DNA of 64,000 nt, from assembly GCA_016838895.1 (NCBI GenBank), contig JAEKNU010000010.1, positions 42,052-106,051 of the forward strand, given 5' to 3'. Below are positions 46,611 to 57,037 of this stretch, one piece after another. This DNA is from Chloroflexota bacterium (lineage in GTDB: Bacteria; Chloroflexota; Anaerolineae; Anaerolineales; Anaerolineaceae). The position numbers and the translations under genes are program-made. Under the pieces are notes generated by a model, which was not told the origin of the DNA, searched no databases, and saw nothing but the letters and a program-made list of their open reading frames with translations. Numbering within the stretch: the first letter of the stretch is position 1; every line of letters starts with the position of its first letter.

Positions 46611-47402
46611 CTACTTTGCGCTTTTCACAATTGAACATATGACGGTTACCCCTCGCTGTTCAATTGCCTCAACCAATTGCAATTCAAGATTATTGTCTGT
46701 CACTATCGTATTGATTTTTTCAATCGGTGCCAGAAAAGATGTCGCAACCCGTTCAAATTTGGAAAAATCTGCAACGACAATCACATTGGAGCTGATTTTC
46801 AATACGGCGCGGTCTGTCATCGTTTCCGGCATAAATTCATGGGTTAGGCCATGTTCCAGACTAATAGCCGGGGTGCCAATAATCACTTTATCCGCCCTGA
46901 ATTCAGAAATAGACTGCTCGGTAATATGACCGATGAAAGAGAGCTCACTGGATCGCAATTCCCCACCTAATCCAATGATGTTGTTATCTGTTTTACTGAG
47001 TGTGTTTAATATTGGCAATGAGTTCGTAATAACTGTCAGGTTTTTATGATTAACTAATGCTCTGGCAACTTCCAAAACCGTCGTTCCACTTCCCAAAAAG
47101 ATAGTTTCCCCGTTGTTTATCAATTTCGCAGCTTCCAGACCGATCAATCGCTTTTGTTCGCAGTTCATATCCTGTCTATCAATAATTGGCACTTCCAGGG
47201 ATGGTGAGTCCAACGCAATCGCACCGCCATATACACGTTGAATCATGTCGTGTTCATCCATAAATTCCAGATCACGTCTTGCAGTTGCCTCGCTTATCGC
47301 AAAGCGTTCGCAAATATCAAGTACACTGACCCGCTTATTGCGCTCAATCATCTCTACGATCTCTTTATGGCGTTCGGTACTTGATAATGAATGAATGGTC
47401 AT
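46611..47402 (-). CDS. DeoR/GlpR family transcriptional regulator
   Basis: 'RHKEIVEMIERNKRVSVLDICERFAISEATARRDLEFMDEHDMIQRVYGGAI' and 'FLGSGTTVLEVARAL'. Confidence 0.95.
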   Translation of the reverse strand: MTIHSLSSTERHKEIVEMIERNKRVSVLDICERFAISEATARRDLEFMDEHDMIQRVYGGAIALDSPSLEVPIIDRQDMNCEQKRLIGLEAAKLINNGETIFLGSGTTVLEVARALVNHKNLTVITNSLPILNTLSKTDNNIIGLGGELRSSELSFIGHITEQSISEFRADKVIIGTPAISLEHGLTHEFMPETMTDRAVLKISSNVIVVADFSKFERVATSFLAPIEKINTIVTDNNLELQLVEAIEQRGVTVICSIVKSAK

Positions 47403-47431
47403 GTAGGTCGTTATTCCTTTAAATGCTAGTG

Positions 47432-48766
47432 CTATTCTACTCCAGATCGCTCGCTGAGGGTAGCGCTTTGGCAGGCTTGCTGATAGGTTCGCAGCACATC
47501 CTGAATACGATCTAATATGATTGTATGCGGAGTGTTCTTCAATTGCCCTGAACGAATTCGCTCATACTGTTGGGGGACGTATTGGCTCAAAAGAGAATAA
47601 GGAATGTCCAACGCATCCAGATTATGCATCAATTTCGCCAGTGCCTCCTGAATGCGCGTATCGGGCCAATAATAACGCACCCGGTCACTCAAACTGAACT
47701 TACGCGCAAAGCGTAAATCATATTCATTGCCGCCATAATATTTTGACCAATACTCCGGCAAATTAACCATCACATCATCCATCACGTCCAGTAATTGGGA
47801 GCGCTGCATGGGACGAATATGAGTTTGTAATTCATTTTCGATACTTGCCAGGGCAAACACGGCTTCGCGAAAGGCAAAGGTCAATGCCGGACCCACTTTT
47901 AGGATGGCAAAATGATCCCGCACCAGATCTGATAAAGCCTGACCGGTTTGATAATCCGTGGAATGCGCTTCAAATACCATGTTTGGTTCACCCTCGATAA
48001 ATTTCACCAGGGTTTTTACCTCTTCAGGTTTATATTCCAGCACAAAATCATCCCCAAATTCAACGCCGGGTTGAACAACCAGCGCAATCACCCGTTCCCA
48101 GGCCTTTTCTAATCCACGTGCCTGAAATGCTTTTCGGGTAATCTCAATGGTTTCCTTTGCATCATCAGCCGATGTAAGCTGTACTCCATTTTCATGCTCC
48201 TGCGCTCCTCCTGGAACCGGCACTTCGGTACCAATGATATAACGTGGAGCAGGTCCCTGACAGCAATCTTTCCAGGTTTGCTCGGCAGTCTGAGCCAGAT
48301 CAGCGGCACGTCCAGCAGAAACCTCAACAGGCAAAGCAGATAGCTCAGCATCATCAGCTAATTTCATGCTGGCATCCAAATGAATCTTGGTAAAGCCAGC
48401 CTGTACATAAGCCCGTACCAATTCCTTCGATTTTTGCATAGCGATAACTGCATTTTCATGCTGCCAGACGTTTGGTCCTAAATGATCCCCACCTAACAAT
48501 AACTGATCTATAGCAATATGATTTTCATTGGCAATGCCCTGTACAAAATCTACAAATGACCGCGGGGTCATACCGGTATATCCGCCAAACTGATTTACCT
48601 GATTACAGGTCGATTCTACCAATACCTGCGTATTGGTTTCTCGGGCATGCAACATGGCAGCTTGTAACACAAATGGATGCGCTGAGCATAACGAAGCAAT
48701 ACCTGTAGGTTGGCCCTGCTTTTGTTCATCGACCAAACGATCCAAAAAATGCTTATCCATCGACAT
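47432..48766 (-). CDS. KbaZ/GatZ/AgaZ-like protein (D-tagatose-bisphosphate aldolase class II non-catalytic subunit family)
   Basis: 'GIASLCSAHPFVLQAAMLHARETNTQVLVESTCNQVNQFGGYTGMTP', 'LLGGDHLGPNVWQHE', 'IGTEVPVPGGAQEHENGVQLTSADDAKETIE', 'FEAHSTDYQTGQAL'. Start at MSMDKHF. Confidence 0.93.
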   Translation of the reverse strand: MSMDKHFLDRLVDEQKQGQPTGIASLCSAHPFVLQAAMLHARETNTQVLVESTCNQVNQFGGYTGMTPRSFVDFVQGIANENHIAIDQLLLGGDHLGPNVWQHENAVIAMQKSKELVRAYVQAGFTKIHLDASMKLADDAELSALPVEVSAGRAADLAQTAEQTWKDCCQGPAPRYIIGTEVPVPGGAQEHENGVQLTSADDAKETIEITRKAFQARGLEKAWERVIALVVQPGVEFGDDFVLEYKPEEVKTLVKFIEGEPNMVFEAHSTDYQTGQALSDLVRDHFAILKVGPALTFAFREAVFALASIENELQTHIRPMQRSQLLDVMDDVMVNLPEYWSKYYGGNEYDLRFARKFSLSDRVRYYWPDTRIQEALAKLMHNLDALDIPYSLLSQYVPQQYERIRSGQLKNTPHTIILDRIQDVLRTYQQACQSATLSERSGVE

Positions 48767-49676
48767 ACTGCATAACCTCTTCCAGGGTAGGCTGTGATTG
48801 TGTTCCGCCGGCTGCCCTGGTAGAAAGGGAACCACTGATAGCAGCTGCTTGTACCATTTTTTGCAAAGGCCACTGTTGCAAGTAACCATAAAGGAAGCCA
48901 CTATCAAAGGTATCCCCTGCGCCAACTGTGTCCACAATATCCATGTGTAATGCCTGGGTGCGTGCTATCTCTCCATTCTGACAAGCTAAGGCGCCATCAG
49001 CACCTTGCTTTATGGCAACCACAGCACAGGATTGCGAAAGTACAGCCAAAGCGTCCTCTGCAGAAGATGTTCGTGTTAATGCCAAGGCTTCATTTTCATT
49101 GGGCAGGAACACATCCACCAGTTTAAGCAATTCATAAAAGTCCTGCCATTTTCCGGATGGATCCCAATTGGTGTCCAATGAAATTGTCATGCCAAATTGA
49201 TGGGCACGTTTGAATAAATCTACAATACCTGTTTGCAATTGGGTTTGCAGAAAATAGCTGGCAATATGTAAATGTCTGGCTTGTTGAAGCAGGGCGTCAC
49301 TGATCTGCTCTGCCCGTAACTCAGGGATTAATCCCGGAAAAGTGAGGATTGCGCGATCGCTCCGCCGATTGAGAATCACACTAATCCCGGTAGCGGCGTC
49401 TTTGCGAACAATTACCGATGAGGTATCCACAGCTCGCTGCTGCATAGCATCCATCATGAAGCGGCCGAAAACATCATCTCCGCATAAGCCGCTAAAAGCA
49501 ACCTGTAAACCCAATCTGGCCGAACCGCAGGCCATAATCACAGAAGATGAGCCAATCGTCATATCTGCCCGATCAATCAATTTCTCTACTTGTCCGAATT
49601 CAGGTTGCACATCGCCAGACAGAATCAAATCAGGATTTATTTCCCCTGCTACTAACAAATCAAATGGTTTTGACAT
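48753..49676 (-). CDS. PfkB family carbohydrate kinase
   Basis: 'TIGSSSVIMACGSARLGLQVAFSGLCGDDVFG', 'DIVDTVGAGDTFDSGFLYGYL'. Confidence 0.93.
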   Translation of the reverse strand: MSKPFDLLVAGEINPDLILSGDVQPEFGQVEKLIDRADMTIGSSSVIMACGSARLGLQVAFSGLCGDDVFGRFMMDAMQQRAVDTSSVIVRKDAATGISVILNRRSDRAILTFPGLIPELRAEQISDALLQQARHLHIASYFLQTQLQTGIVDLFKRAHQFGMTISLDTNWDPSGKWQDFYELLKLVDVFLPNENEALALTRTSSAEDALAVLSQSCAVVAIKQGADGALACQNGEIARTQALHMDIVDTVGAGDTFDSGFLYGYLQQWPLQKMVQAAAISGSLSTRAAGGTQSQPTLEEVMQYVDG

Positions 49677-50841
49677 ATACATTCCTTTCTTGCTTATGCT
49701 TAAATCGTTGATCCAGCACCAAAAAGAGCAGTAACCCCACAGCCATAACCAACGCCATCAGACGGTACATCGCAGCAGCGCCAATGGATTGATATAACCA
49801 GCCGCCCAAAATCGCGCCCACTGCAGCACCAATGCCCAGCTGAACACCAGCATACATCCCTTGTGCTGTTGCCGATAAACCCGCTGGTGCCATCTGATCC
49901 GCATAAGATACACCCGCCGACCAGGCCAGTGAAAAACTGAATCCATGCAATAATTGGATTAATAAAAATGATACTGGCGTTCTGGCAAAGGAGAGCAGTA
50001 AGGCGCGCAATCCAATAAATACTAGAGCAGCATATAGCAAATGAGTTGCTGAAAAACGTTGCAATAAACGATTGGCAAAAAACAGAACGGGTATTTCCGA
50101 TACGGTAGCGATGGTCAACGCAATACCCATTACACCTTCATTAATACCTAAAGATTTCATATATAAAAATAGAAAATTCGAAATGGTGGATAAAGTCAGG
50201 CTACCTAAAAAGACGATGCACAAAAACAATATCCAGGCCGGATTTTGCATAAACTGCTTCATGCCAAGCCAGAACGGACTACCGGATGTGCCGGGTGTGA
50301 ATACCATCAAGCGAGTTAGCAGCAAACTTAGCAGGATTAAGCCAGCATAGCCCCAGAATGCCCATTGTAAACCGCTCTGTTCAATCACCCTTCCCATCAA
50401 TGGAGCAGAGATACCCCAACCAATGGCACCCCACAATCGGATACGTCCGTACTGCTGCTTTAGTCCGCCCAGCATGCGCAAGGTCTCATTATCCATCAAA
50501 GGCATGATCGGAGATGAAAACAAAGCAAACCCTGCGATAGCCGGAATCAACCAGAATGTTCCACCACTGAGCAGAATCAATAATCCGGCAGCAACTGCGC
50601 CAAGCGTAGTGAGGTATAAAATCCTTTTATGTTGGCGTGTTCCATCTGCCAGTGCCGTCCAGAAAGGAGAGGCAAAAAGCCCAATCAACGGCAGCAACGC
50701 CGATAAATATCCAATCTGGCTGCCGCTCAATCCCATGCGGGCATAAAATAAACTCAAAAATGGGAATAAACTGGCGGCCCCAGCATAATACAGGAAATAA
50801 TAACTGGCTGTAGTAAAGCGCCGATATGGCTTACTCGCCAT
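49660..50841 (-). CDS. MFS transporter
   Basis: 'AGAASLFPFLSLFYARMGLSGSQIGYLSALLPLIGLFASPFWTALADGTRQHKRIL'; 12-TM pattern. Start uncertain (ORF extends to 50865). Confidence 0.9.
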   Translation of the reverse strand: MASKPYRRFTTASYYFLYYAGAASLFPFLSLFYARMGLSGSQIGYLSALLPLIGLFASPFWTALADGTRQHKRILYLTTLGAVAAGLLILLSGGTFWLIPAIAGFALFSSPIMPLMDNETLRMLGGLKQQYGRIRLWGAIGWGISAPLMGRVIEQSGLQWAFWGYAGLILLSLLLTRLMVFTPGTSGSPFWLGMKQFMQNPAWILFLCIVFLGSLTLSTISNFLFLYMKSLGINEGVMGIALTIATVSEIPVLFFANRLLQRFSATHLLYAALVFIGLRALLLSFARTPVSFLLIQLLHGFSFSLAWSAGVSYADQMAPAGLSATAQGMYAGVQLGIGAAVGAILGGWLYQSIGAAAMYRLMALVMAVGLLLFLVLDQRFKHKQERNVYVKTI

Positions 50842-51805
50842 ACTGGCTGTACCACTGCGAATCAATTGACGGCATGCTGTAAAAATCCTGCCAGGGTTTT
50901 GCCAGCGCAGTGCATAAAGCAGTCAGGCGGATAAGGCGTTGAAGCGCTGTATACTGCAGGAAATTTTTTCTTTGCTCACCTTTCATCTGTACGGATTCCT
51001 TCCATACGGCACGCCCTACGGCTATCCCAGAGGCACCTGCCTGGCAGGCCACAATCACCTGACGCAGGAAGAGTTCATAATCCACTGCCGCAGAAAGCAA
51101 TATCCAGGGTGCTGGACTAGCCGCTGAAATTTCAGCGCAAGCTTCAGCCCAGGTAGCTTCATCCTGATCCACAGTCGGATCAAGCGGGAACTCCGCCTTA
51201 AGCACATCCACACCCGGAACAACCAGACGCCGCGCAGTTTCCACCACCACATAGCGTTTCTCAGCCGAATCCAAGGCTTTATTCTGCAGGTCCAAGGTGT
51301 AAGAGAGCGGTTCCAACATTAACCCCAGATCTTCTTGTACACATTCTGCGGCGACCTTTTTTACAAAATCTTCAATCTCACCAGCAGTGGGGGAATCCGG
51401 GTGATAATAAACCAATAATTTAATCATATCGGCTCCCATGTGCTTGGCTTTTTTTATACTCCAGCCAGGTAGTATCTGACTTTGCCGTGCGGTGGGTTCA
51501 CCGCCATAACCGGTAGATTCAACTGCCACCACCAGACCGGTATTCCGTGGCACAACACTTTTGCTGATTGCCTGTGCCGCAGAATACTGCGGATCCAGCA
51601 GGACAGCAGTCGCCTTTTCAGCCAGCAGAGAGGTGACTTCCAACTTGAAATCAGACAAATCCTGATCGGTGACCAGATCCACGTTTTCGGGATTTAGTGC
51701 TCTGCGTAGATTTTGGCGATGATCCAATGCCAGACAGGTAAACGTCCCTCGTGCTGAAGTACAGCGCTGTAGAGCGCGTATTTTTCCTATGGATAAATTT
51801 TGCAT
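50831..51805 (-). CDS. LacD-like tagatose-1,6-bisphosphate aldolase family protein (class I)
   Basis: 'GTFTCLALDHRQNLRRAL', 'AVLLDPQYSAAQAI', 'GADMIKLLVYYHPD', 'GVDVLKAEFPLDP', 'GASGIAVGRAVWKE'. Confidence 0.85.
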   Translation of the reverse strand: MQNLSIGKIRALQRCTSARGTFTCLALDHRQNLRRALNPENVDLVTDQDLSDFKLEVTSLLAEKATAVLLDPQYSAAQAISKSVVPRNTGLVVAVESTGYGGEPTARQSQILPGWSIKKAKHMGADMIKLLVYYHPDSPTAGEIEDFVKKVAAECVQEDLGLMLEPLSYTLDLQNKALDSAEKRYVVVETARRLVVPGVDVLKAEFPLDPTVDQDEATWAEACAEISAASPAPWILLSAAVDYELFLRQVIVACQAGASGIAVGRAVWKESVQMKGEQRKNFLQYTALQRLIRLTALCTALAKPWQDFYSMPSIDSQWYSQYGE

Positions 51806-51817
51806 TTTGTTCTCACT

Positions 51818-53146
51818 TTAAGGTTTAACCGATTTAAATTGCGGTAAATATTCTTTATTTTGCTCAAACATAACCGTGACCATTTCCTTAATCTCAGACA
51901 TAGAAAGCACCGAGGCTGTCAACGGATCGTGCAAAATGGCCTGCATGGTCAAGCGCGGATTGCCAGTAATCGCCGACTCAATTGCCATTTCCTCAATGCT
52001 GGCATTGGTGTGCACAATGGCATTTAGCTGGGCAGGCAATTCACCCACGTGCACAGGATGGAAACCGGCTTTGTCTACATAGACCGGCACCTCAACACAG
52101 GCACCCTCAGGCAAGTTCGTAATCAGATTGATGTTTGGCACATTGCCATTGAAGCCAAATGTTTCCCCGCCCATTAAAGCATTGATGATATAAGCGGCAT
52201 ATTCATGGCCACGCTGCAGATCATCCGCTGACATGGGTTTGTCAAGTTCCTTTCGGATTTCATCCTTCCATGTTTTTTCCGTGTTTTGATATTCCTTGAG
52301 GATATAAGCATATTCACCCGGATTCCAGCCTGTACCGTCTTTGCAATATTTTTCTATCAGATCAGAACGCTTGCGGAACCAGGGGTTGTATTCCGAATTA
52401 TGCCCACTGGATTCGGTAGGGTAATAATCCAAATGAAGATACATTTCATTGCGCACCTGTTCTTCATTGAAAATCTCAGTTCGTTCAGTGATCGCCTTGC
52501 GGATTAATGGATAGGCATCTTCGCCATTCCATTCATATTTCAAATAAAATGCCTGATGGTTGATTCCGGCGCATGTGTAGGTTATTTCATCATGTGGGGC
52601 AGCAATCCAGTCTGCCAACATCATGGCCGTGCCCTGCACAGAATGACATAAACCTGTCACGGTTATATTGGTTTGGCGCTGCATTGCGCCGCACAACATG
52701 GCCATCGGATTGGTATAGTTCAACAATACTGCCTTCGGGCAATATACTTCCATGTCCCGTACAATATCCATCATAGGCGGCAGCGTTCGCAAGAAACGAA
52801 ATATACCACTTGGTCCGCGTGTATCACCAACATTGATATCTACTCCATAACGCTTAGGAATTTCAATATCATGGCGCCAGATTTCAGTCGTTCCTGATAG
52901 GATGGTTGTCAGGACAACATCCGCGCCATCGAGTGCTATACGCCGATCCAGTGTCGTTTCCACTTTAGCGGGATAATTACCAGCATTGATAATTTTCTCA
53001 ACTGCCTGTCGGGAAAAATCAAGACGCTCTTGGTTAATATCCATTAATGCGAGAGTTGTGTTCTGCAATAACGGAAAAGTTAATATATCCCGCACTAAAC
53101 CAGCGGTAAAACCCAAACTTCCAGCGCCTATAAATGCTATTTTCAT
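51818..53146 (-). CDS. Glycoside hydrolase family 4 (alpha-galactosidase/alpha-glucosidase, MelA-like)
   Basis: '[27 protein letters not shown]' NAD-binding motif, '[19 protein letters not shown]', '[24 protein letters not shown]'. Confidence 0.93.
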   Translation of the reverse strand: MKIAFIGAGSLGFTAGLVRDILTFPLLQNTTLALMDINQERLDFSRQAVEKIINAGNYPAKVETTLDRRIALDGADVVLTTILSGTTEIWRHDIEIPKRYGVDINVGDTRGPSGIFRFLRTLPPMMDIVRDMEVYCPKAVLLNYTNPMAMLCGAMQRQTNITVTGLCHSVQGTAMMLADWIAAPHDEITYTCAGINHQAFYLKYEWNGEDAYPLIRKAITERTEIFNEEQVRNEMYLHLDYYPTESSGHNSEYNPWFRKRSDLIEKYCKDGTGWNPGEYAYILKEYQNTEKTWKDEIRKELDKPMSADDLQRGHEYAAYIINALMGGETFGFNGNVPNINLITNLPEGACVEVPVYVDKAGFHPVHVGELPAQLNAIVHTNASIEEMAIESAITGNPRLTMQAILHDPLTASVLSMSEIKEMVTVMFEQNKEYLPQFKSVKP

Positions 53147-53170
53147 GGTTCAAGTCTCCTTAATTGTTTT

Positions 53171-53704
53171 CTACCAGGGTGATCCACATAAATCTATCTC
53201 GCCTACTGGGAATGATTCATCCGAAAACTGAAAAATCATTACATTGCTTTCAAACCGATGAGTTTGACCACCTTGCTGATATAGCACATGGTCTGCGATA
53301 TCCTGCCAACCCAGCGATCGATACAGTTCACATGGCATACCATCACAGAGTAATAATGCAAATGAAGTGTTCAATTCCTCGCGGATGAATTTTTCTGTCG
53401 CTTGCAGCAAAGCTTTGGCATATCCCTTACGTTGGAATTGGGGATGCGTGGCAACCCCACCAATCCCTGAAACCCAAAGTGAGTGCCCATTAATCCTGAT
53501 TTCACGTTCCAGGCAGCCGAGTTGTGTAGCTAAACAGCCATCTACACTGCCTAATCCTATCCATTGAGATGAGGCCCATTCGATTTTTTGATTTTCTTCA
53601 TGCCCGGCAACATTTTCATAAGCAAGTTGATCAAGAGCATCTATCTCATCATGTTTTGCTTGAGGAATATCCTGTGCTGCCAAAAATGCTAATTTCAGAT
53701 TCAT
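53171..53704 (-). CDS. GNAT N-acetyltransferase, AAC(2')-like
   Basis: 'VSGIGGVATHPQFQRKGYAKALLQATEKFI' acetyl-CoA motif; 'LLLCDGMPCELYRSLGWQDI' and C-terminal 'GEIDLCGSPW' resemble aminoglycoside 2'-N-acetyltransferases. Confidence 0.8.
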   Translation of the reverse strand: MNLKLAFLAAQDIPQAKHDEIDALDQLAYENVAGHEENQKIEWASSQWIGLGSVDGCLATQLGCLEREIRINGHSLWVSGIGGVATHPQFQRKGYAKALLQATEKFIREELNTSFALLLCDGMPCELYRSLGWQDIADHVLYQQGGQTHRFESNVMIFQFSDESFPVGEIDLCGSPW

Positions 53705-53705
53705 A

Positions 53706-55307
53706 TTACTTCATCCCCTCAACTTGATAAAGCATAATATTCCCTTTTTTCACAGGACGCAATATCAACCTGCTACTGTTATCATCATTTGGCCGTTGAC
53801 TAAAATAAATTGGACGGTCCAAATTGTCTTGAATATAAATCATAATGGATAATGACAATCCGTCTTCATCATCCTGAGGATAAGTTTCATGAAAATCCAT
53901 CCCTATATTTTGCTCTTCTACATGTGCTACAAAGTAATATGGGAACAACATATCCCAATCGGTAAATAAAATTGCATTCTCTTCAAGTGCATCCACAACC
54001 TTAATTGCGCGTTGATGCGGTGCATCAGGGGTATCAATTGGATATGGATATTCGTCCAATTGGGTATCTCTGATGAAGGTTACGTTTTTCTCCTGCCAGG
54101 CATCCGAAATCATGGGATAAGCTGAATATACTGTTGCAAGGAAAATAAATATGCCAACAGAACCTGGTATATATGTAAATACTTTCTTCTTTTTTAACGC
54201 ATCAGAAGTGATGAGAATAGAAATGCCATCCAGAATAGCAGCAACCCCCACAGCACTGCAAACGCTTATAAATACAAATGCGGGGATAAAAAACACGTAA
54301 TAATCATAAACTTCATAATTTAGCGCAAATAGTAATTGTGCAGCGGCTGCAAGTAGTATCAGAATACCTTCCCGCCAGTGACGTGCAAGCAAATACAACA
54401 AGCCAAATAAGCCCAGTGGAATGGAAAACGGGACAAAAACCTCCCGAAAAATATATAATAGACCATCCCCATTTTCAGCCATTACCGTTTTTGGATTAGC
54501 AAACATTTGATATTGGAATTGTTTACCAAAATACAGGAATGAGAATCGCTCAATCGGTGAATCGAAATCTGCTTCTGTCATCTGCCATGTACTCAGAGAA
54601 TGTTCTACCGTTGCATTATAGTACCCTGCATCCGCGTTCAATCTATCGATGAATAAAAAACTGCCTGCAAAGAGCAGGAGTCCAATCAAACCACCAGCAA
54701 CAGCCGCCATCCAGGCTTTTTTGTTTGCATTGGATATGAATAAGTAAACCAAAATTGCCGGAGCAAGCAAAGCCACTGTACTATGCACGCCCAGGCTTAA
54801 TCCGCCAAGCATGCCTGCCATCAGCAAATAGCGCAATTGATTTTTCTGCCGCCATTGTAGCATCAATATAAAGATCAAAGCCGTCAGCAAACAAGCTGGA
54901 ATATATAATTCTGCGACAACTGCATAAAACCAGAACAGCGGATTAATCGCCAAAACAAAGCCAGCGTATATCCCGGCAACTCGCCAGCCAATTAGCATCC
55001 GAACCAATATGTAGATACAGCTTATTGTTAGTGCGCCTTGAAAAGCAATATATAAATTCGCTCTCCAGGTTAATGCCCCCACTGGGAGTAGGGTGAATAA
55101 TTTTCCCAATAGAACAAAAACCGGATACCCTGTTGGATGCGTCATACCCACACTATAAAAAAGGGTCTGAAATTCTCCACTATCACCATATAACAATGTA
55201 GGCACCAAAGTCCGTATGTATAAAGCAAACGACAGCACAAATACAAGGATACTGTATCCAAGATCACGTGGTTCAAGAGGATGAAAGTTGAGATTTACCT
55301 TCTTCAT
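53706..55307 (-). CDS. DUF2723-type polytopic membrane glycosyltransferase-like protein
   Basis: 'LYIRTLVPTLLYGDSGEFQTLFYSVGMTHPTGYPVFVLLGKLFTLLPVGALTWRANL' is characteristic of DUF2723 proteins. Confidence 0.9.
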   Translation of the reverse strand: MKKVNLNFHPLEPRDLGYSILVFVLSFALYIRTLVPTLLYGDSGEFQTLFYSVGMTHPTGYPVFVLLGKLFTLLPVGALTWRANLYIAFQGALTISCIYILVRMLIGWRVAGIYAGFVLAINPLFWFYAVVAELYIPACLLTALIFILMLQWRQKNQLRYLLMAGMLGGLSLGVHSTVALLAPAILVYLFISNANKKAWMAAVAGGLIGLLLFAGSFLFIDRLNADAGYYNATVEHSLSTWQMTEADFDSPIERFSFLYFGKQFQYQMFANPKTVMAENGDGLLYIFREVFVPFSIPLGLFGLLYLLARHWREGILILLAAAAQLLFALNYEVYDYYVFFIPAFVFISVCSAVGVAAILDGISILITSDALKKKKVFTYIPGSVGIFIFLATVYSAYPMISDAWQEKNVTFIRDTQLDEYPYPIDTPDAPHQRAIKVVDALEENAILFTDWDMLFPYYFVAHVEEQNIGMDFHETYPQDDEDGLSLSIMIYIQDNLDRPIYFSQRPNDDNSSRLILRPVKKGNIMLYQVEGMK

Positions 55308-56179
55308 TCACAAATCTCCAACCAGCGATCCAGGTTGCGATGTTTCAGAATCGTGGAAAAACCAAGCACTTTAGATTCTTCACAGTATGCCCCTAAATCA
55401 CCTGCAAGATCCGTATATTCAACTGCAAAAACAGGTTTATCTGCCTGAATATAAGGCAGCAGATCCGTTGTCCATTCATAATAGAAGGCATCCTCGACAA
55501 TAGCGAAATCAAATAAATCAACCAGATCATTCACCATATCTGATGCATTCTTTTGCCCAATTGCCAAACCTCGCATATGTGCCTGATCTGCCAGCCATTG
55601 AGCATAAGTCAATTGATCTTTATATGTTAATGGGAATCCCGTATTATTGGTATAAACTTCCAAATTATCAAATTCCACACCGTCAAAATCCTTTGCAACA
55701 CATTCATCCATACGATTTTGCATAATAGGTGCTAATAAATCAATACGGCGGATATCCAGCCATTTCTCTCCAGCCCAGCCTTCATAATCAAGACCTAACA
55801 CTTCTTCGGGGAACTGATCTGCGTCAGCACGCCAATCCTCATAAGACCCAGCGCTAATGTAGCATACAACCCGTGTTCCACGAGCATGATAATAATTAAC
55901 AGTAGAATGATCTACTTCCATGTCCAGATCTATCATATCGGTTTCCAAATCCAGATCCAGTTTTCCGGTGAACTGAATTTGCCAGGTCAGGCCTGCCTGT
56001 GGTTTCCACCAGTCTGTTTGGGGCATAGCTGACGGAATTACGTTTGTTGGTGGTACCAATTCCTGTATTTCAGCTTCATTTCGAGAAGTACATGCAGTCA
56101 TGAGCATAAAAACGCTCAATAATACAAAAATAAACACGATGGATTGATTTCGTTTTCCAAAACGTATTATGCTCATCAT
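55304..56179 (-). CDS. Endo-alpha-1,4-polygalactosaminidase family lipoprotein (GH114)
   Basis: Lipobox 'VFMLMTACTS', 'WWKPQAGLTWQIQFTGKLD', 'RVVCYISAGSYEDWRADADQFP', 'DFDGVEFDNLEVYTNNTGFPLT', 'LAIGQKNASDMV'. Confidence 0.92.
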   Translation of the reverse strand: MMSIIRFGKRNQSIVFIFVLLSVFMLMTACTSRNEAEIQELVPPTNVIPSAMPQTDWWKPQAGLTWQIQFTGKLDLDLETDMIDLDMEVDHSTVNYYHARGTRVVCYISAGSYEDWRADADQFPEEVLGLDYEGWAGEKWLDIRRIDLLAPIMQNRMDECVAKDFDGVEFDNLEVYTNNTGFPLTYKDQLTYAQWLADQAHMRGLAIGQKNASDMVNDLVDLFDFAIVEDAFYYEWTTDLLPYIQADKPVFAVEYTDLAGDLGAYCEESKVLGFSTILKHRNLDRWLEICE

Positions 56180-56184
56180 TCTTA

Positions 56185-57036
56185 TTATCCTTTGGAACCG
56201 GTTAAGGTAATCCCTTCAACAATCCAGCGTTGTGCAAACAGGAATACAATCAGCACCGGCAAGATAATCAACACCGAAGCCGCCATGGTAATATGATCAT
56301 TACTGACCATGCGGTTCTGGAACCATGTCAGGATAATCGGTAAAGTTCGCACTTTCTGTTCTGTCAGAATAATTAACGGCCATAAATAAGCATTCCAATT
56401 AAACATGAAGGTCAACATACCAAAGGTTGCCAATGCTGGCCCAAATTGGGGCAGCACAATCTGACGGAATATTCGAAACTCGCCTGCACCATCAACTCTG
56501 GCAGCATCTAGTAATTCGTTTGGTATAGAGGTAGCAAATTGTTTGAAAAGAAAAATACCAAATGCATCGATTGCGGCAGGAATAATTAACGCCAGCAGAT
56601 TATTTATTAAGCCAAGTTTCGCCAGAATTAAATACCCGGGAATCATGGTCATCTGTTGAGGAATCATCATAGTAGCCAGAATAAACCAGAAAACAACACT
56701 CTTGAACTTGAACTCAAACTTGGCAAAAATGTAGCCAAACAGGGAGCTGGTAAACAATACCTGAACAACATTTGCCAATGCAATAATCAGGGAATTTTTA
56801 TAGAAAAGCAGAATCGGTAAATCCGCATCACTTAGTACTTTTTGATAATTCGCCAACGTAAATTCCTGCGGAAAAATCGTGGGTGGAATCTGACGCATTT
56901 CTGCACCTGTTTTGAATGATCCCAATATCATCCAGATAAATGGCAGCAGGGTTAATAAACTGGCCGGAATGAGTATAAAATATGCCGGATTGATTTTGAA
57001 TTTATGGCGCGGTTTGTTTTCAACGGTTGTGATCAT
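56185..57036 (-). CDS. Carbohydrate ABC transporter permease (MalG-type)
   Basis: 'PFIWMILGSFKTGAEMRQIPPTIFPQEFTLANYQKV', EAA 'ELLDAARVDGAGEFRIFRQIVLPQFGPAL'. Confidence 0.95.
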   Translation of the reverse strand: MITTVENKPRHKFKINPAYFILIPASLLTLLPFIWMILGSFKTGAEMRQIPPTIFPQEFTLANYQKVLSDADLPILLFYKNSLIIALANVVQVLFTSSLFGYIFAKFEFKFKSVVFWFILATMMIPQQMTMIPGYLILAKLGLINNLLALIIPAAIDAFGIFLFKQFATSIPNELLDAARVDGAGEFRIFRQIVLPQFGPALATFGMLTFMFNWNAYLWPLIILTEQKVRTLPIILTWFQNRMVSNDHITMAASVLIILPVLIVFLFAQRWIVEGITLTGSKG

Positions 57037-57037
57037 A

